Notes under the pieces: model-generated | The model's database searches: none | The model's input: only the letters and a program-made list of their open reading frames with translations | What the model was told of the DNA's origin: nothing | Program-made: the position numbers and the translations under genes | DNA from: Xanthomonas sacchari | GTDB lineage: Bacteria > Pseudomonadota > Gammaproteobacteria > Xanthomonadales > Xanthomonadaceae | Assembly: GCF_040529065.1 (NCBI RefSeq) | Contig: NZ_CP132343.1 | Coordinates: forward strand, 1,488,001-1,552,000 | Direction of reading: 5' to 3' | DNA: 64,000 bases | Shown: piece by piece, positions 48,287 through 57,101 of the stretch | How positions within the stretch are numbered: position 1 is the stretch's first letter | Layout: each line of letters begins with the position of its first letter

Positions 48287-50989
48287 TCAGAACGTGTAGG
48301 TCGCTTCCAGGGCGAAGCGGCGGCCGAACAGCTGGTAGCCGCCATCGTCCTGGTTGGCGAGCCGGTTGCGCTTGTTGTCGCTGTAGGCGCGCAGCGGTTC
48401 GTTGGTCAGGTTGCCGACCTGGAACTTGAAGCCCAGGTGCTCGCTGTAGCGCCAGGCCAGGCTCAGGTCCACCGTGCCTTCGCTTTCCAGTCGCGCCAGT
48501 CGCGCCGCGTTCCAGCCGTACACCACGGTGTAGGGGCTGTGGTACTTGTAGCCGATCCGCGCTTCGAACTTGCTGTTGTTGTACCAGAGGTCCAGCGTGC
48601 CGGTGTTGCGCGCCAGGCCGCTGAGCGGCAGCGGATTGTCCGCCGGCGAGAACTCGTGCAGGTTGGATTCCACGTACGAGTAGTTCGAGTAGATGCCGAA
48701 GTTCTCCATGTGCGGGATGAAGAAGAACGGGGTCTGGAAGGTCAGCTCGGCACCGTTGATGTAGCCGCCGCCGCCATTGAACGGGCCGCTGATCAGGTAG
48801 TCGCGGCCGTCGATGGTCTCGTGCTGGGTCTTGTAGCCGATGCTCGAATCCACCCACTTGCGGTACAGCGCCAGCGCCGCCAGCGCTTCCTTGTGGAAGT
48901 ACCACTCGTAGGACAGGTCGAGCTGGGTGGCGCGGAACGGATTGAGTTGCGGGTTGCCGCCGCTGCCGGTGAGCTGGCCGACGGTGGTGTTGGGGTCGTC
49001 GAGCGCGCGCCCGGTGCGCAGTTCGTCCAGCGGCGGCCGCGCCATCACCTTGGCTACCGACACACGCAGGATGCGCTCGGGATCGATCAGGAAGTTGACC
49101 GTGGCGCTGGGCAGCACGTCGGTGTAGGTCTTGCCGGCGCTGCTCGGCTGCACCACGCCGCCGACGGTGTCGTAGCCATGGCTGTCGGTGTCGGTATGGA
49201 CCACGCGCACGCCGGCGTTGCCGGTGACGTCGACGCCGAACCACTGCGAACTGAACACCGCCTTGGCGAAGGCCTCGCGCACGTTCTCCTCGACATTCCA
49301 GTGATCCAGGCGCTGCTCGGTGGCCAGGCTCGGATCGAAACCGCCGAAGCCGAGCTTGGCGATCGCGTCCAGGTCGCCGCCGGTCAGGGTCGGCACGTTG
49401 AGGTCCGGCATCGTCACCGGATAGATCAGGTCCTGGTAGGCCGAGATCGGCTGGCTGTAGCCGGACTGGAAGCTGGTGAAGTGGCGGTTCTGCTTCTCGC
49501 GGCGTGAGGCGCGCGCGCCGAATTCCAGCGCGGTGACCGGCGAGTTCTCGATCGCGCGGCTGGCGCTCAGCGCCAGCGCGGCGATGCGGTCGCGCAGCGC
49601 CTGCGGCTCGGTCTGGCCGCTGATGCCCCATTCCGGCGCGTCGGAACTGGTGCTGATGGTGGGGGTGACGCCATGACGGAAGTCGAACGACACCGTGTCC
49701 GGGTTGCTGCCGAAACGCACCGCGCGCCAGTCGTTGTCGCGCTTGGCCTGCGAGAACGACAGGTCGCTGCCCAGCGTCCACACGTCGCCGCTCCACTTGG
49801 CGTTGAGGCCGCCGGCCGCCAGCGTCTTGACCTCGTTGTAGTTGGCGATGACGTGGTCCACCTGGAGGTTGGAATTGGCCAGGGTGCCGGCGACGACGTC
49901 GCCGTCGACGATGGTGTAGGACGAGCCCGGGGTGGTGTACGGATTGCTGGCCGAGTAGATGCTGTAGCCGAGGTTGTTGAACCAGTTCTGGCGCTGGTCC
50001 TCGTCGATGCGGATGCGCGAGTACAGGCCGTCGAGCTTGAGTTCCAGGTTGCCCGAGCGCCACTGCACGGTGCCCATGGCGCCGGTGCGGGTCTGCTCGG
50101 TCAGCTTGAGCTGGTCGGCCGCGCCCCAGGGGGTGTAGTCGACCTTGCCGTCGCCATCCACATCGCGTGCGTTGCTGTCGTCGGTGTAGCCCCAGCTGCC
50201 GATCGAGACGCCGGCGTTCTTCTGCTTCTGGTAGGTGGCGCCGAGCGCGACCGCCAGGTTGTCGTTGATGCGGTGGATCCAGCTCGCGCCCAGGCGCTGG
50301 CCCCACGGCGAGTAGTCGCGCGCGTCCTTGGCCTCGTCGTAGTAGACCGGACCGGCGGTGGCGACGAAGGTCGGGCCGGTGTGATCGAGCGGGTTGATCG
50401 TGGAGATGTCCACGGTGGCGGCGATGCCGCCGGCGATCAGGTCCGCCGACGGGGTCTTGTAGACCTTGACGGTGGAGACGATCTCGGTGGGGAAGACTTC
50501 CCAGCGCACCGCGCGGTTGGGTTCGGAGGAGGCGATCTCGCGGCCGTTGACCGTACCCATGGTCATGCGCGGGCCCAGGCCGCGCACGGTGGCCAGGCTT
50601 TCGTTGCCGCGGTCGCGGGTGCCGTTGACGCCGGGCAGGCGCACCAGCGCCTCGGCCACGGTGACGTTGGGCATCTGCCCCATGTTGTCGGCGGAGATGA
50701 CTTCCACCACGTGGTCGTCGAGCTGCTTGGCCTGCACGGCCTGTTCCAGGCTGGCGCGCTGGCCGACCACCATCACGTTGTCCAGGGTGACCGGCTGCTG
50801 GCCGGTCTTGGCGTCGGTCGTGGCATCGGGCTTGGCAGGTGGCGTGGCCGCGGGATCGGCGCTGGTGCTCTGCGCGTGCGCGGCGAAGCTGCCGGACAGG
50901 GCCAGGACGATGGCCGCGCCCAGTAGGGTGCGGGCGGCAGGGCGGTGCGCGCGCCGGCCGAGCGGGCGACGGGACTGTTCCAAAGGCAT
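48287..50989 (-). CDS. TonB-dependent receptor, probable galacto-oligosaccharide transporter
   Basis: 900 residues. A signal peptide ends near residue 40 (LLGAAIVLALSGSFAAHAQ). QPVTLDNVMVVGQRASLEQAVQAKQ looks like a TonB box and the start of the plug, which continues VTVAEALVRLPGVNGTRDRGNESLATVRGLGPRMTMGTVNGREIASSEPNRAVRWEVFPTEIVSTVKVYKTPSADLIAGGIAATVDI. The barrel ends NLTNEPLRAYSDNKRNRLANQDDGGYQLFGRRFALEATYTF with C-terminal Phe. This plug type is common in carbohydrate-uptake receptors of Xanthomonas. With GH53 and GH2 genes behind it, galactan fragments are the likely ligand. GGGAGG precedes the start; upstream is a 10-bp inverted repeat overlapping a possible promoter. Confidence 0.95.
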   Translation of the reverse strand: MPLEQSRRPLGRRAHRPAARTLLGAAIVLALSGSFAAHAQSTSADPAATPPAKPDATTDAKTGQQPVTLDNVMVVGQRASLEQAVQAKQLDDHVVEVISADNMGQMPNVTVAEALVRLPGVNGTRDRGNESLATVRGLGPRMTMGTVNGREIASSEPNRAVRWEVFPTEIVSTVKVYKTPSADLIAGGIAATVDISTINPLDHTGPTFVATAGPVYYDEAKDARDYSPWGQRLGASWIHRINDNLAVALGATYQKQKNAGVSIGSWGYTDDSNARDVDGDGKVDYTPWGAADQLKLTEQTRTGAMGTVQWRSGNLELKLDGLYSRIRIDEDQRQNWFNNLGYSIYSASNPYTTPGSSYTIVDGDVVAGTLANSNLQVDHVIANYNEVKTLAAGGLNAKWSGDVWTLGSDLSFSQAKRDNDWRAVRFGSNPDTVSFDFRHGVTPTISTSSDAPEWGISGQTEPQALRDRIAALALSASRAIENSPVTALEFGARASRREKQNRHFTSFQSGYSQPISAYQDLIYPVTMPDLNVPTLTGGDLDAIAKLGFGGFDPSLATEQRLDHWNVEENVREAFAKAVFSSQWFGVDVTGNAGVRVVHTDTDSHGYDTVGGVVQPSSAGKTYTDVLPSATVNFLIDPERILRVSVAKVMARPPLDELRTGRALDDPNTTVGQLTGSGGNPQLNPFRATQLDLSYEWYFHKEALAALALYRKWVDSSIGYKTQHETIDGRDYLISGPFNGGGGYINGAELTFQTPFFFIPHMENFGIYSNYSYVESNLHEFSPADNPLPLSGLARNTGTLDLWYNNSKFEARIGYKYHSPYTVVYGWNAARLARLESEGTVDLSLAWRYSEHLGFKFQVGNLTNEPLRAYSDNKRNRLANQDDGGYQLFGRRFALEATYTF

Positions 50990-51231
50990 TTTTGTTCCCT
51001 CCCAGGACAAAAAGTGACCGAGCAAGTTGGCGTGGGCCGGAGGCGTCCGGCCCGGGAGGCATCGGCAGGGCGCCGTGCATGTCTGCGGGCTGTCCCGATC
51101 GCTGTCCTCGATGGCGTGTCCGTCGACACGGCGGGGCGTGCGCGGCATGTCCGGCGGCGGCGCCGTGGACATCCCCTTTCCGCTGCCCTGGCGCGCGAGA
51201 GACCGGAAGCGAGGATAGAAGCGACAGGCAT

Positions 51232-51279
51232 TCCATTCCAATGAAGCATTTGCCGAGGGCTATCTCGTTTTGGAATGGA
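51232..51279 (-). promoter_or_regulatory. Inverted repeat at the TonB receptor promoter (possible operator)
   Basis: Two 10-base arms, tccattccaa (51232–51241) and ttggaatgga (51270–51279), face each other 38 bases apart, centre to centre. On the minus strand a possible promoter (ttggaa, 18 bases, tatcct) starts in the left arm. A regulator bound here could loop or block the promoter of the galactan operon. Confidence 0.45.
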
Positions 51280-51316
51280 TGTCGCGCGCCGCGTCGCGCT
51301 CCTCGCCCCGCCACGC

Positions 51317-52210
51317 TCAGGCCACGGTGGGCTGCGCCTGCAAGTCGAGCAGGGCGGCGGCGGCCGCGCCCAGGCCGCGTTCGCGGTGGCGCAGGACATG
51401 GAAGGTGCGTTCGGCCAGCGTCACCTCGATGCCCTGCAGGCGGCCGCTCTCCAGCCACGGCGCCGCGGCCAGTTGCGAGATCGCCGCCAGGCTGCGCCCG
51501 GCCTGGACCGCCGACAGCACCGCTTCGTTGGAGGGCAGGGACAGGGCCACGCGCAGGCGTTCCGGGGCGATGCCGGCATCGCGCAGCGCCGCCTCGAACG
51601 CCGAGCGCGTGCCCGAGCCAGGCTCGCGCATGATCCAGGTGCTGTCGGCGACCAGCCGCGCCAGCCCGGGGCGGCGGCGCCCGGCCAGCGGGTGGTCCGG
51701 TGCGGCCACCACGCGCAGCCGGTCGTGGTCCAGCGCCGAACTCAGCAGTTCGGGAGCCTGCACGCGGCCTTCGACGAAGCCCAGCTCGGCGCGTCCCTCG
51801 CGCACCGCGCGCGCCACGCTGTCGGTGTTGCCCACGCTCAGGCGGATCTCGATCTGCGGATAGCGCGCATGGAAGGCCATCAGCCGGGTCGGCAGCCAAT
51901 AGCTGGCCACGGTCTGGCTGGCGTGCAGGTCGAGGGTGCCGCGCAGCACGCCGCGCCACTCGCTCAGCGCCAGTTCGGCCGCACGGCTGCGCGCCAGGAT
52001 CGCCTTGGCGTCCTCGCAGAACGCCGCACCGGCCGCGGTCAGCGCCAGGCCGCGGCCGACCCGGTCGAACAGCGCCACCCCGTACTGCTGCTCCAATGCC
52101 TTGATTGCGGCACTGGCGGCCGACGGCGTGCGATGCGCGGCCTGCGCTCCCAGGGTCAGGTGCTGGCGCTCGGCCACCGCCACGAACAGGGCGAGTTGTT
52201 CCAGGGTCAT
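51317..52210 (-). CDS. LysR-family transcriptional regulator
   Basis: 297 residues. The winged HTH is MTLEQLALFVAVAERQHLTLGAQAAHRTPSAASAAIKALEQQYGVALFDRVGRGLALTAAG. The co-inducer domain is seen in LRGTLDLHASQTVASYWLPTRLMAFHARYPQIEIRLSVGNTDSVARAVREGRAELGFVEG. It is divergent from the YeiH-type membrane protein gene with 102 bases between starts, the normal arrangement for a LysR protein and its target. It is similar in layout to CysB/CbbR-like sulfur or carbon regulators. The gene also lies behind the galactan operon promoter, but orientation points to the YeiH gene as the target. Confidence 0.94.
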   Translation of the reverse strand: MTLEQLALFVAVAERQHLTLGAQAAHRTPSAASAAIKALEQQYGVALFDRVGRGLALTAAGAAFCEDAKAILARSRAAELALSEWRGVLRGTLDLHASQTVASYWLPTRLMAFHARYPQIEIRLSVGNTDSVARAVREGRAELGFVEGRVQAPELLSSALDHDRLRVVAAPDHPLAGRRRPGLARLVADSTWIMREPGSGTRSAFEAALRDAGIAPERLRVALSLPSNEAVLSAVQAGRSLAAISQLAAAPWLESGRLQGIEVTLAERTFHVLRHRERGLGAAAAALLDLQAQPTVA

Positions 52211-52312
52211 GGGCAACCGTTCGGAGTGAGCGAATGAAGTGTGCGAAATTATGCGATGGATCGGAACGGTCTGCGGGCGCAGCCTGTCGCTACTTCGATC
52301 CGGATCGCGCCC

Positions 52313-53320
52313 ATGCACGTACCACTGCACCGACCTTCGGCCTTGCTGCCCGGGCTGGCCCTGGCCATCGGCGTGGCGGCCTTGGCCTGGCTGGCCGAGC
52401 GCGTGCAACTGCAGTGGCTGGGCCGGCGCTGGATCGATGCGCTGGTGTTCGCGATCGTGCTCGGCACCTTGCTGCGCACGGCGTGGCGCCTGCCGCCGTC
52501 CACGCATGCCGGCATCGCCTTCGCCGCCAAGCTGCCGCTGGAACTGGCCATCGCGCTGCTCGGCGCCTCGGTCGGGATCGGCGCCATCGGCGCGGCCGGC
52601 GGCCTGTTGCTGGGTGCCATTGCCGCGGTGGTACTGCTGGCGATCGCCATCGGCTACGGCATCGGCCGCGCGCTGGGCCTGCCGTCGCGGCTGGCCACGC
52701 TGGTCGCGTGCGGCAATGCGATCTGCGGCAATTCGGCGATCGTGGCGGCGGCGCCGGTGATCGATGCCGACTCCGAGGATGTCGCTGCAGCGATCGCCTT
52801 CACCGCGGCGCTGGGCGTGCTGGTGGTGTTGCTGCTGCCGTTGGCGGTGCCCGTGCTGGGCCTGGACCAGCGCCATTACGGCATCCTCGCCGGCCTGACC
52901 GTGTACGCGGTGCCGCAGGTGCTGGCGGCGACCGTGCCGGTGGGCGCGCTGAGCGCGCAGGTGGGTGCGTTGGTCAAGCTGATGCGGGTGCTGATGCTGG
53001 GGCCGGTGATGCTGCTGCTGGGGCTGGTGCGTGGTGGATCATCGACGCAGCGGCGCCCGGCGCACGCGCTGGTGCCGTGGTTCGTGTTCGGCTTCGTCGG
53101 CATGATGGGCCTGCGCGCGCTGGGCGTGCTGCCGGCGCCAGTGATCGAAGCGGCGCAGTCGCTGTCGCTGCTGTTCACCCTGGTGGCGATGGCCGCGTTG
53201 GGACTGTCGGTGAATCTGCGCACGGTGCTTGCGTCCGGCGGCCGCGTCTTGGCGGCCGGCACGCTCTCGCTGCTGGCGCTGGCCAGCCTCAGCGTATTGC
53301 TGCTGCGCTGGTTGCCGTAG
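52313..53320 (+). CDS. YeiH/UPF0324-family membrane protein
   Basis: 335 residues with about ten hydrophobic helices. ALVFAIVLGTLLRTAWRLPPSTHAGIAFAAKLPLELAIALLGASVGIGAIG matches the family start, and ATLVACGNAICGNSAIVAAAPVIDADSEDVAAAIAF is the conserved motif region. GLTVYAVPQVLAATVPVG and LSLLFTLVAMAALGLSVNLRTVLASGG end the fold. Family members are inner-membrane proteins proposed to export sulfonates or sulfur compounds, often controlled by the adjacent divergent LysR gene. Substrate is unproven here. The ATG chosen gives the usual short N-terminus; a GTG further upstream is possible. Confidence 0.9.
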   Translation: MHVPLHRPSALLPGLALAIGVAALAWLAERVQLQWLGRRWIDALVFAIVLGTLLRTAWRLPPSTHAGIAFAAKLPLELAIALLGASVGIGAIGAAGGLLLGAIAAVVLLAIAIGYGIGRALGLPSRLATLVACGNAICGNSAIVAAAPVIDADSEDVAAAIAFTAALGVLVVLLLPLAVPVLGLDQRHYGILAGLTVYAVPQVLAATVPVGALSAQVGALVKLMRVLMLGPVMLLLGLVRGGSSTQRRPAHALVPWFVFGFVGMMGLRALGVLPAPVIEAAQSLSLLFTLVAMAALGLSVNLRTVLASGGRVLAAGTLSLLALASLSVLLLRWLP

Positions 53321-53440
53321 GCGCGGGCACCGCAGTCCACGTGCATCTGCAGCATTTCGCATCGCCTGCACCCACGTTCAACCAAGCGCTCACGAAAGGC
53401 CGCGGAGCATGGCGATACCTGCCATGCAAAGGAGATTGTC

Positions 53441-54088
53441 ATGCGTCATTCCCGTTCCGCTTTCTCTCTGGCGCTGATGTCGGTTCTCGGCGTCGGTCTA
53501 GCGCATGCGCAGACCGATACGTCCGGCCAGGCCGGCAGTGCCGATCCCGGCGCGATGCAGCAGCAAACGCCGTCGACGTCCGCCGCGCAGACCTCGACCG
53601 GCATGCAGGGCGCGCAAGGCGCGCGCGCGTCCGCGCTCAACGAAAAGCAGGCGCTTGGCGTGCTGTCGGCGATCAACACCAGCGAGATCAACGCCGGCAA
53701 CCTGGCCTTGCAGAAGCAGGTCAAGGGCCCGGTGCGCGACTACGCCATGCAGATGGTCAAGGAGCACTCGGACAACAACGCCAAGATCGCGCCGTGGGGT
53801 CCTGATGCGAAGGCCGCGCCGGCGCAGCAGCAGATGCAGAAGGCCAAGGCGGAGGCCGGCAAGCTGCAGGCCCTGGACGGTGATCGCTTCGAACAGGCCT
53901 ATGTCATGGCGATGGTCAAGGATCACCAGGCCGCCCTGCAGATGCTCGACAGCACCCTGATCCCCGCAGCGAAGACCCCGGATGTGGCCGCGCATCTGCG
54001 CACCACACGCACCCACGTGGCCGAGCACTTGGCCAAGGCGCAGCAGCTGCAGAGCGCCGGCGCGTCGCCGGCCGGTTCCACCCGCTGA
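53441..54088 (+). CDS. DUF4142-domain exported protein
   Basis: 215 residues. A signal peptide MRHSRSAFSLALMSVLGVGLAHAQ is followed by a Gln/Ser/Thr-rich linker. The DUF4142 domain is helical: EKQALGVLSAINTSEINAGNLALQKQVKGPVRDYAMQMVKEHSDNNAKIA … DGDRFEQAYVMAMVKDHQAALQMLDSTLIPAAKTPDVAAHLRTTRTHVAEHLAKAQQL. These ferritin-like helical bundles are found in periplasmic stress proteins, often with metals. AGGAG precedes the start. It is the first gene of a three-gene run with an SRPBCC-like protein and a zinc dehydrogenase, suggesting a stress-response set. Confidence 0.92.
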   Translation: MRHSRSAFSLALMSVLGVGLAHAQTDTSGQAGSADPGAMQQQTPSTSAAQTSTGMQGAQGARASALNEKQALGVLSAINTSEINAGNLALQKQVKGPVRDYAMQMVKEHSDNNAKIAPWGPDAKAAPAQQQMQKAKAEAGKLQALDGDRFEQAYVMAMVKDHQAALQMLDSTLIPAAKTPDVAAHLRTTRTHVAEHLAKAQQLQSAGASPAGSTR

Positions 54089-54164
54089 GCCGCGCTGCGG
54101 GTCGCGGCCGAGGCGCCGTGACCCGCTCCGCGAACGAACATTCCGGTCCTGCCAGGAGCTTCCC

Positions 54165-54698
54165 ATGAGCGAATCTTCGGCGACCGACGCGCCCGTCACT
54201 CTGGACGGTACGCGCCTGGTGCGCACTCTCAGCATTCTCGGCGAACCCCACCAGATCCTCGATGCCTGGTGCGACATGGGCGTCCAGCAGCAGGTGCTGG
54301 CAGGCCTGGCCGACCTGCAATCCGGCGACGGCTACGCCTCGCAATGGCGCCTGCGCCTGCCGCTGGAGCGCCATCTCGACGTGGATTACCGGCGCGGCGA
54401 AGTCCACCTCGGCGAATCGGTCAGCTATGCCGGCAGCGGCGAGCATGGACTGCAGCTGCAGACCACGCTGAGCGTGCGTGCCGCGCCGGATGGCTTCGGC
54501 TGCGAAACCACCTTGGCGCTGGAGTATCGCGTCGAGGGCGATCTCCTCGCGCAGGCCGTGGCCAAGCTGGTCGGTGCGGCCCCGGATGCGCTGATCGGCA
54601 AGGTACTGCACCGGTTCAAGGCCTGGATCGAGTGCGGCGAAGTGCCGACGTTGCGCGACAACCCGTCCGCGCGCGGCCGCGATCACCACGAACACTAG
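54165..54698 (+). CDS. SRPBCC-like (polyketide cyclase/coenzyme-binding fold) protein
   Basis: 177 residues. RLVRTLSILGEPHQILDAWCDMGVQQQVLAGLADLQSGDGYASQWRLRLPLERHLDVDYRRGEVHLGESVSYAGSGEHGLQLQTTLSVRAAPDGFGCETTLALEYRVEGDLLAQAVAKLVGAAPDALIGKVLHRFKAWIECGEVPTLRDNPSARGRDHHEH has the strand-rich start, long C-terminal helix and helix-grip pattern of START-like proteins. AGGAG precedes the start. It sits between the DUF4142 gene and a zinc-dependent dehydrogenase, with only nine bases to the latter. The binding partner is unknown; assignment rests on fold pattern rather than a sequence motif. Confidence 0.75.
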   Translation: MSESSATDAPVTLDGTRLVRTLSILGEPHQILDAWCDMGVQQQVLAGLADLQSGDGYASQWRLRLPLERHLDVDYRRGEVHLGESVSYAGSGEHGLQLQTTLSVRAAPDGFGCETTLALEYRVEGDLLAQAVAKLVGAAPDALIGKVLHRFKAWIECGEVPTLRDNPSARGRDHHEH

Positions 54699-54707
54699 GA
54701 GTCCGCC

Positions 54708-55901
54708 ATGCGCGCACTGTGCTGGAACGGCGTCAACGATCTGCGGGTGGAAACGGTTCCCGATCCGCGCATCGTCAATCCACGCGATGTCATCCTCAAG
54801 GTGGGCCTCAGCACAACCTGCGGTTCGGACCTGCATTTCATCGACGGCTATCTGCCGACGATGCGCGAAGGCGACATCATCGGCCACGAATTCATGGGCG
54901 AAGTGGTCGAGATCGGACCGAACGTGCGTAACCTGCGCGTCGGCCAACGCGTGGTCGTGCCCTCGTTCATTTCCTGCGGCGAATGCTGGCACTGCGGGCG
55001 CCAGGAATTCTCGCTGTGCGACAACACCAACCCCCACTGGGAGATGCAGGAGCCGCTGCTCGGCTATCCGACCGCCGGCATCTATGGCTACACACACGCC
55101 TTCGGCGGTTACGCCGGCTCGCACGCGGACTTCATCCGCGTGCCGCATGCCGACGTCGGTTGCTTCGCCATCCCGGAAGAGGTGGACGACGAGGATGCGT
55201 TGTTCCTGTCCGACGCCGGTCCCACCGGCTTCATGGGCGCCGACTTCTGCGACATCCAGCCCGGCGCCACCGTGGCGGTGTGGGGCTGCGGCGGCGTGGG
55301 ACTGATGGCGCAGCAGAGCGCGCGGCTGCTGGGTGCCGAGCGGGTCATCGCCATCGACCGCCTGCCCGAGCGCCTGGCGCTGGCGCGCGACGTGTTGGGC
55401 AACGAAGTGATCGACTACAGCGCGGTCGACAGCGTGGTCGAGATGCTGCGCGAAATGACCGGTGGACGCGGCCCCGATGCCTGCATAGATGCGGTCGGCA
55501 TGGAAGCGCACGGCACCGGCCTCGGTCATGCCTACGACCGGGTCAAGCAGGCGCTGCATCTGCACACCGATCGCGGCCAGGCGTTGCGCGAGGCGATCCT
55601 GGCCTGTCGCAAGGGCGGTACGTTGTCGATCCTCGGTGTCTACGGCCTGATGGACAAGTTCCCGCTGGGCGCGGTGATGAACAAGGGCCTGACCGTGCGC
55701 ACCGCGCAGCAGCATGGCCAGCGCTACGTGCCGCGCCTGCTCGAACTGGCCCGCAGCGGTGCGTTCAAGACCCGCTTCCTGGCCACGCACCGCATGCCGC
55801 TGGACGACGCGGCGCGCGGCTACGAGATGTTCAAGCACAAGCAGGACGGCTGCGTGCGCGCGGTGTTCGTTCCGGGGCAGGCGGCCGTACCTGCGGTGTA
55901 A
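54708..55901 (+). CDS. Zinc-dependent alcohol dehydrogenase (formaldehyde dehydrogenase-like MDR)
   Basis: 397 residues. Catalytic zinc ligands are Cys38 (TTCGSDLHF), His60 region (GHEFMGEV) and a later acidic/Cys residue; the structural zinc loop is SCGECWHCGRQEFSLCDN. The NAD-binding motif VAVWGCGGVGLMAQQSARLLGA follows. DACIDAVGMEAHGTGLGHAYDRVKQ matches the extended form found in glutathione-independent formaldehyde dehydrogenase relatives. It oxidises an alcohol or aldehyde using NAD(P). It follows the SRPBCC-like gene by nine bases, so both are probably co-translated. The natural substrate is unknown. Confidence 0.94.
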   Translation: MRALCWNGVNDLRVETVPDPRIVNPRDVILKVGLSTTCGSDLHFIDGYLPTMREGDIIGHEFMGEVVEIGPNVRNLRVGQRVVVPSFISCGECWHCGRQEFSLCDNTNPHWEMQEPLLGYPTAGIYGYTHAFGGYAGSHADFIRVPHADVGCFAIPEEVDDEDALFLSDAGPTGFMGADFCDIQPGATVAVWGCGGVGLMAQQSARLLGAERVIAIDRLPERLALARDVLGNEVIDYSAVDSVVEMLREMTGGRGPDACIDAVGMEAHGTGLGHAYDRVKQALHLHTDRGQALREAILACRKGGTLSILGVYGLMDKFPLGAVMNKGLTVRTAQQHGQRYVPRLLELARSGAFKTRFLATHRMPLDDAARGYEMFKHKQDGCVRAVFVPGQAAVPAV

Positions 55902-55968
55902 TAGTCTCCGCGCAGGCGGCGGCCTAAGGTAGCGGCCATCTTCCTCCGCATCGCCGCCGGGTCGCCCC

Positions 55969-56973
55969 ATGGGCCACGATCACAGCCACGCCCCTACCGA
56001 AATCCGCCACGAGCGTCCCCTGTGGTGGGCGCTCGGCCTCACCGCGCTGTTCCTGGTGGTGGAGGTCGCCGGCGCCTTCCTCACCAACAGCCTGGCGCTG
56101 CTGTCCGACGCCGCGCACATGGCGACCGACACGCTGGCGCTGATGATCGCGCTGATCGCAGTGCGGCTGAGCCGGCGCCCGCCCGATGCCAAGCGCAGCT
56201 ACGGTTACGCGCGGCTGGAGGCGCTGGGCGCGCTGGTCAACGGCGCGCTGCTGTTCGTGGTCGCCGGCTACATCCTGTGGGAGGCGGTGCAGCGCTTCCG
56301 CCAGCCGCAGGAGATCGCCACCGTCGGCATGCTCGGCATCGCCGCGTTCGGCCTGCTGATCAACCTGATCTCGATGCGCCTGCTCAAGGCCGGCAGCGGC
56401 GAGAGCCTCAACATGAAGGGCGCCTACCTGGAAGTGTGGAGCGACATGCTCGGCTCGGTCGCGGTGATCGTCGGCGCGCTGGCGATCCGCGTCACCGGCT
56501 GGAAGCTGATCGATCCGATCCTGGCGGTGCTGATCGGCCTGTGGGTGCTGCCGCGGACCTGGGTGCTGCTGCGCGAAGCGGTCAACGTGCTGCTGGAAGG
56601 CGTGCCCAAGGGCGTGGACCTGGATGCGGTGCGCGTTTACCTGCAGGCCGCGCCGGGCGTGGCCAGCGTGCACGACCTGCACGTGTGGGCGCTGGCCTCC
56701 AGCACCCCGGCGCTGACAGCGCACGTGGTGGTGGCCGAGGGCGGCGATGCCGAGGCAGTGCGCGCCGCGCTCTGCGATGGCCTGCACGCGCAGTTCGATA
56801 TCGACCACATCACCCTGCAGATGGAAGCCGGCCATTGCGGCGCCACGCCGTGCGGCGCGCCGGCGGCGGGCGAGGGTGGTGGCCACGAGCATCACGGGCA
56901 TGATCATGACGATCATGCACAGGCGCATGGGCAGCGCACACATGGGCATGCGCACGGGCATCCGCAGCCGTAA
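55969..56973 (+). CDS. CDF-family zinc/cation exporter (CzcD/ZitB-like)
   Basis: 334 residues. Six transmembrane helices start at LWWALGLTALFLVVEVAGAFLTNSLALLSDAAHMATDTLAL, with the metal-site HxxxD (DAAHMATD) in helix 2 and the matching GAYLEVWSDMLGSVAVIVGAL in helix 5. A cytoplasmic ferredoxin-like domain (VDLDAVRVYLQAAPGVASVHDLHVWALASSTPALTAHVVV) follows. The final 40 residues are very rich in His (GHEHHGHDHDDH…HGHAHGHP), as is the extreme N-terminus (MGHDHSHAP). It exports zinc, or related cations, from the cytoplasm by proton exchange. It is a single gene followed by a REP copy and convergent with the fatty-acid gene. Confidence 0.95.
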   Translation: MGHDHSHAPTEIRHERPLWWALGLTALFLVVEVAGAFLTNSLALLSDAAHMATDTLALMIALIAVRLSRRPPDAKRSYGYARLEALGALVNGALLFVVAGYILWEAVQRFRQPQEIATVGMLGIAAFGLLINLISMRLLKAGSGESLNMKGAYLEVWSDMLGSVAVIVGALAIRVTGWKLIDPILAVLIGLWVLPRTWVLLREAVNVLLEGVPKGVDLDAVRVYLQAAPGVASVHDLHVWALASSTPALTAHVVVAEGGDAEAVRAALCDGLHAQFDIDHITLQMEAGHCGATPCGAPAAGEGGGHEHHGHDHDDHAQAHGQRTHGHAHGHPQP

Positions 56974-57058
56974 CTGGCGCTGCTGCGCGATGACGTTCGT
57001 GCAGGCGCAGCACGCGTTTTTCGTTGGGCGTTGGTCGCCGGCGTTTACCGGGGATGTC

Positions 57059-57082
57059 GGTCGCGGCTGAAGCCGCTCCTAC
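57059..57082. repeat. REP-like palindrome
   Basis: 'ggtcgcggctgaagccgctc' plus 'ctac', identical to the copy at 27005. It lies between two convergent genes, where it may also help end transcription. Confidence 0.8.
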
Positions 57083-57101
57083 AAGTAGTCGCCTGAGCGC
57101 C

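Noticed and set aside
48015-51959. 1314-residue frame covering the galactan genes
   Set aside because: It is in a different frame from three well-supported genes and shows only GC-biased composition.
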